The notes under the pieces were generated by a model that saw nothing but the letters and a program-made list of their open reading frames with translations, was not told the DNA's origin and did not search any database. Of a stretch of DNA of 32,637 nucleotides, positions 29,864 through 32,637 are shown one piece after another. The DNA is taken from contig JAHEAW010000015.1 of NCBI GenBank assembly GCA_024642545.1, positions 1 to 32,637 of the forward strand, given 5' to 3'. Origin of the DNA: Erythrobacteraceae bacterium. Its GTDB lineage: Bacteria > Pseudomonadota > Alphaproteobacteria > Sphingomonadales > Sphingomonadaceae. The translations under genes and the position numbers were made by a program. Numbering within the stretch: the first letter of the stretch is position 1; each line of letters opens with the position of its first letter.

Positions 29864-32155
29864 TCAGGCAACGCGCTTGGCATCCTTGCCCTTATTTGAC
29901 TGAGCGAATGTGGGCAACGAAAAATGCCTTGCTGCGCCTTCCCTTGAGCCATGACCGATCAACGGATACTTGCCAGGCGGCAACGCGGCGAGCGGCATGC
30001 CGGCTGCTGCCAGGGCGTAGGGCGAAATGCGGTGGCGTGTACACAGACCGTCCGACCCGTCACTGACCAACGGCACTTCAAACAACAGCCCCTGCTGATC
30101 GTCTCTCGACCTTTTGACGGTTGCCACTGCCAATTGGCCCTCACCAAAATCGACTACGAATTTTGTGCCCTTGGGCACGTCCATCAGCCCTTCGATCAGG
30201 GCGCCAGTCCGGGAAAGGTTGCGCATCATGACTTCGTAGCGGTGATCTTCATGAATGATGCCAACGGTGCGCAGCACGGTTTTACGGTCAGACCGGGTCT
30301 TTTCCGGCCCGCTCGGCTCAATCTTCAGATTGTCGCCATCCATGCGCTCATAAATCTCGGCCATTTCCATCGCGCGGCTATAGACATATCCCTGAACATG
30401 GCTGACTTTCAGCTTGCGGATCAGGTCAAGCGTATCGAGCGTCTCGACGCCTTCAGCGGTGGTTTCCATGCCCAGCGCTTCGGCAAGACTGACGATCGCT
30501 GTAATGATCGCCGCATTGCGGTTGATCGTCTGGGTCGCATCGCGCACGAAGCTCTGGTCAATCTTGATCTTGTCGAACGGCGCGCTTTTGAGATAGCCGA
30601 GCGAAGAATAGCCGGTTCCAAAGTCATCCAGCGCCAGCCGGACGCCCAGCTTTTTAAGCGCGGAGAAAGTTGCTTCAGTATCGGCCCCGTCGCCGAGAAA
30701 GACACTTTCAGTAATTTCCAGTTCCAACCGGTCAGGATTAAGGCCCGAGCTTGCCAGCGCACCTGCCACAATCGCGGGCAGTGCCTCATGCGCAAATTGG
30801 ATCGGTGAAACATTGACTGCGACCCGGGCTGCCCCCGGCCAGCTGGCTGCATCATTGCACGCCTGCCGCAATGCCCATTCGCCCAGCGGCGCAATCAGAT
30901 TTGCGTCTTCGGCCACTGGGATGAATACCGCCGGGGAAACAGGGCCGCGTTCTGGGTGGTCCCACCGCAGCAGCGCCTCAAAGCCAGCAATCAAGTTGGT
31001 TCTGGCTTCGATAACCGGTTGATAGACAAGCCGTATCTCACCTTGCGCCAAGGCATCACGCAAGTCATCTTCAAGCTGGCGACGATCTTCGGCTTCATCA
31101 TGCAGGTCACTGGAATAAAAACGGAAACGTCCGCGTCCATCATTCTTGGCTGCATACAGCGCCAGGTCAGCGCTGCGGGTCAGTTCAGCACTGGTGATCC
31201 CGTCGTAAGGCGCGATCGCAACCCCGACCGAGGCTCCGATCACGCAGCGCACACCGTCGATGGTGTAAGGCTGCGAAATGATCGCGATGATCCGCTTGGC
31301 CGTTTCGCCCAGCGTTCCCCGATCATCCATATCAGGGATGATCACCTGAAACTCATCACCCCCAAGGCGCCCGACTTCCCAATCTTCCTTGGTAACCCGG
31401 GTCAAACGCTGCGAGGCCTGCTTGAGCAGTTCATCGCCCGCCTGATGCCCAAGCGTATCATTGACGTGCTTGAAACGGTCGAGATCGATCATCAGCAAAG
31501 CGCAACTACGTTTGGCTACCTTATAGGCAGTCAAAGTTTTCTCGAGATGCTGCGAAATCCGGTGTCGGCTCGCAAGTCCAGTCAGCGTATCCGACGCGGT
31601 CAAACGCGTGCTTTCAGCCTCGCTACGGCGTGATTCGGTAATGTCGAGCGCGCTGCCCCAATAGCCGCGGAAATTATCACCCCGACCTTCGACCGGGCTC
31701 CCGGAAACTGACCACCATCGCTCCTGACCGGCCGGTACAATCGGATTGGTCGCACGCACGGCAAGGTCGGAAAACTTGCCGCGCTTACCGAGCACAAACG
31801 GTAACGAGCGGTTGATACGCCCAGCCCCGTCCTGATGATCGGTCCGGAACAGCGATTGGAATGGCTGACCTATCATGTTGGAATGCGCCAGACCCAAGCG
31901 GTCTGCGATGGCTGGGGAGACATAAGTGATCTTGAGATCAGCATCAACTGACCAGAACCAGCCACGGCCCGATTCCTCAAAAACATGCGCCAATTGCGCC
32001 AGGTCGGTCGCATTGTAACTGACTGGCCTCGGCGCATTATCCGCTGGCCCCAGCCCCAAAAGCTTGCGCCATGCAGGCTCTATCTTGGACGTGCCTGCTC
32101 CGTCGCCACGCCCTTCGGGCGGCTCGGCAGGCGTATCAGTGCTGGATTCACTCAT
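29864..32155 (-). CDS. PAS-GGDEF-EAL-PilZ cyclic-di-GMP signalling protein
   Basis: A 763-residue cytosolic protein predicted to make, break and bind cyclic-di-GMP. A PAS domain lies at about 55-175 (GWFWSVDADLKITYVSPAI). GGDEF is intact at 265-269 but has no RxxD inhibitory site five residues before it. The EAL domain begins at GFEALLRW (391-398), with NVS, ELEITES, DDFGTGYSS, KIDQSF and AEGVE, so phosphodiesterase residues are complete. A PilZ-like domain at about 617-697 has NLSRTG but no exact RxxxR ahead of it. A 65-residue Ala/Pro-rich tail is unassigned. No transmembrane helix is visible. ATG at 32155 is preferred over a start at 32203. Net activity cannot be predicted. Confidence 0.9.
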   Translation of the reverse strand: MSESSTDTPAEPPEGRGDGAGTSKIEPAWRKLLGLGPADNAPRPVSYNATDLAQLAHVFEESGRGWFWSVDADLKITYVSPAIADRLGLAHSNMIGQPFQSLFRTDHQDGAGRINRSLPFVLGKRGKFSDLAVRATNPIVPAGQERWWSVSGSPVEGRGDNFRGYWGSALDITESRRSEAESTRLTASDTLTGLASRHRISQHLEKTLTAYKVAKRSCALLMIDLDRFKHVNDTLGHQAGDELLKQASQRLTRVTKEDWEVGRLGGDEFQVIIPDMDDRGTLGETAKRIIAIISQPYTIDGVRCVIGASVGVAIAPYDGITSAELTRSADLALYAAKNDGRGRFRFYSSDLHDEAEDRRQLEDDLRDALAQGEIRLVYQPVIEARTNLIAGFEALLRWDHPERGPVSPAVFIPVAEDANLIAPLGEWALRQACNDAASWPGAARVAVNVSPIQFAHEALPAIVAGALASSGLNPDRLELEITESVFLGDGADTEATFSALKKLGVRLALDDFGTGYSSLGYLKSAPFDKIKIDQSFVRDATQTINRNAAIITAIVSLAEALGMETTAEGVETLDTLDLIRKLKVSHVQGYVYSRAMEMAEIYERMDGDNLKIEPSGPEKTRSDRKTVLRTVGIIHEDHRYEVMMRNLSRTGALIEGLMDVPKGTKFVVDFGEGQLAVATVKRSRDDQQGLLFEVPLVSDGSDGLCTRHRISPYALAAAGMPLAALPPGKYPLIGHGSREGAARHFSLPTFAQSNKGKDAKRVA

Positions 32156-32297
32156 TGCATGGCTCGAATAATGGCACTCTCGAACCTGTGACAGTAAGGG
32201 CAAAGCGTTAATAGGTTGAGAACGCGCCGGGCAGGCTTTCAGGCCTCAGGCGCGCGCAACCTGCAATTATTGGTTAATTGGCACGCTCTGCCGCCCG

Positions 32298-32637
32298 TCA
32301 TTCTTCACCCATGCGCAAGGCCGCGATGAAGGCTTCCTGCGGAATACTGACATTGCCATATTCGCGCATCTTGGCCTTGCCCTTCTTCTGTTTGTCGAGG
32401 AGCTTCTTCTTGCGGCTGATGTCCCCGCCATAGCATTTGGCGGTCACATCCTTGCGCATCGCCGCGATCGTTTCACGCGCAATCACCTTGCCGCCAATTG
32501 CCGCCTGCACCGGAATTTTGAACAAATGGCGCGGGATCAAGTCCTTGAGCCGTTCGCACATATGCCGCCCGCGAGCTTCAGCCACGCTGCGGTGAACGAT
32601 CATGCTGAGCGCATCGACGGGTTCATTGTTCACCAGA
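32298..32637 (-). CDS. lepA: Elongation factor 4, C-terminal part (partial)
   Basis: The last 113 codons of lepA, cut by the right edge. LepA is a ribosome-associated GTPase that promotes back-translocation or aids initiation. The visible part is the LepA-specific C-terminal domain. It contains [36 protein letters not shown], the tRNA-contacting [17 protein letters not shown] and the final Lys-rich [22 protein letters not shown]. These are almost invariant in the family. The downstream spacer to the GGDEF-EAL gene (32156-32297) contains an AT-rich inverted repeat (CAATTA/TAATTG, 32264-32280) but no strong terminator. Confidence 0.96.
   Translation of the reverse strand, partial: LVNNEPVDALSMIVHRSVAEARGRHMCERLKDLIPRHLFKIPVQAAIGGKVIARETIAAMRKDVTAKCYGGDISRKKKLLDKQKKGKAKMREYGNVSIPQEAFIAALRMGEE

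Noticed and set aside
32264-32280. CAATTA/TAATTG inverted repeat between lepA and the GGDEF-EAL gene
   Set aside because: AT-only stem with no T-tail; too weak to call a terminator, and a CtrA-like TTAA pair is not complete.

Overview
This is a gene-dense, GC-rich chromosomal window of an alphaproteobacterium, most likely a sphingomonad of the Erythrobacteraceae type. That placement is inference. It rests on the bamD-recN-ligA order, an EcfG-type general-stress promoter, a chromosomal subclass B3 metallo-beta-lactamase, KorAB alongside aerobic respiratory genes, and the protein flavour. I saw no tRNA, rRNA, CRISPR array, insertion sequence, phage gene or recognisable defence system. No stretch longer than 300 bases lacks a gene. 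Most of the window is core metabolism and housekeeping.

Layout, left to right. 1-2862 (minus): a probable stress operon of a DNA photolyase, a cyclopropane-fatty-acid-synthase-type methyltransferase and the start of a third gene, behind a good EcfG promoter match. 2882-5784 (minus): korA-korB, a 2-oxoacid:ferredoxin oxidoreductase. 5935-7391 (plus): an HSL-type esterase overlapping rppH. 7402-12227 (minus): an M28 lipoprotein peptidase, guaB, rsmB-like rRNA methyltransferase and a small TPR protein. 12421-13352 (plus): a YpfJ-type zinc peptidase with its terminator. 13374-15425 (minus): a BlaI repressor and M56 membrane peptidase pair with a paired operator just upstream. 15464-16534 (minus): a CtaG-like oxidase assembly protein. 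16654-19351 (minus): sdhC-sdhD-sdhA, closed by a terminator with no sdhB.

19505-22015 (plus): a tightly overlapped SDR, B3 metallo-beta-lactamase and prmA unit. 22080-28881: the conserved bamD-recN-ligA neighbourhood (minus), interrupted by a lipoprotein hydrolase, a GNAT acetyltransferase and a plus-strand DUF2165 membrane protein. 29123-29839 (plus): a solo LuxR-type regulator with a perfect palindrome in front. It converges on a PAS-GGDEF-EAL-PilZ cyclic-di-GMP protein (29864-32155, minus). The window ends inside the 3' part of lepA.

The themes are photo/oxidative stress (photolyase and lipid methylation under EcfG), central carbon and respiration (KorAB, SDH, CtaG), envelope proteolysis and assembly (M28, YpfJ, M56, BamD), and signalling (BlaI/M56, LuxR, c-di-GMP). 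The most distinctive items are the BlaI/M56 pair with no penicillin sensor, the lactamase embedded in a prmA operon, the orphan LuxR with an altered ligand pocket, and the sdh operon without sdhB. I found no clear new multi-gene system. Start sites were moved inward from the longest open frame wherever a ribosome-binding site, signal peptide or family N-terminus favoured an internal start.
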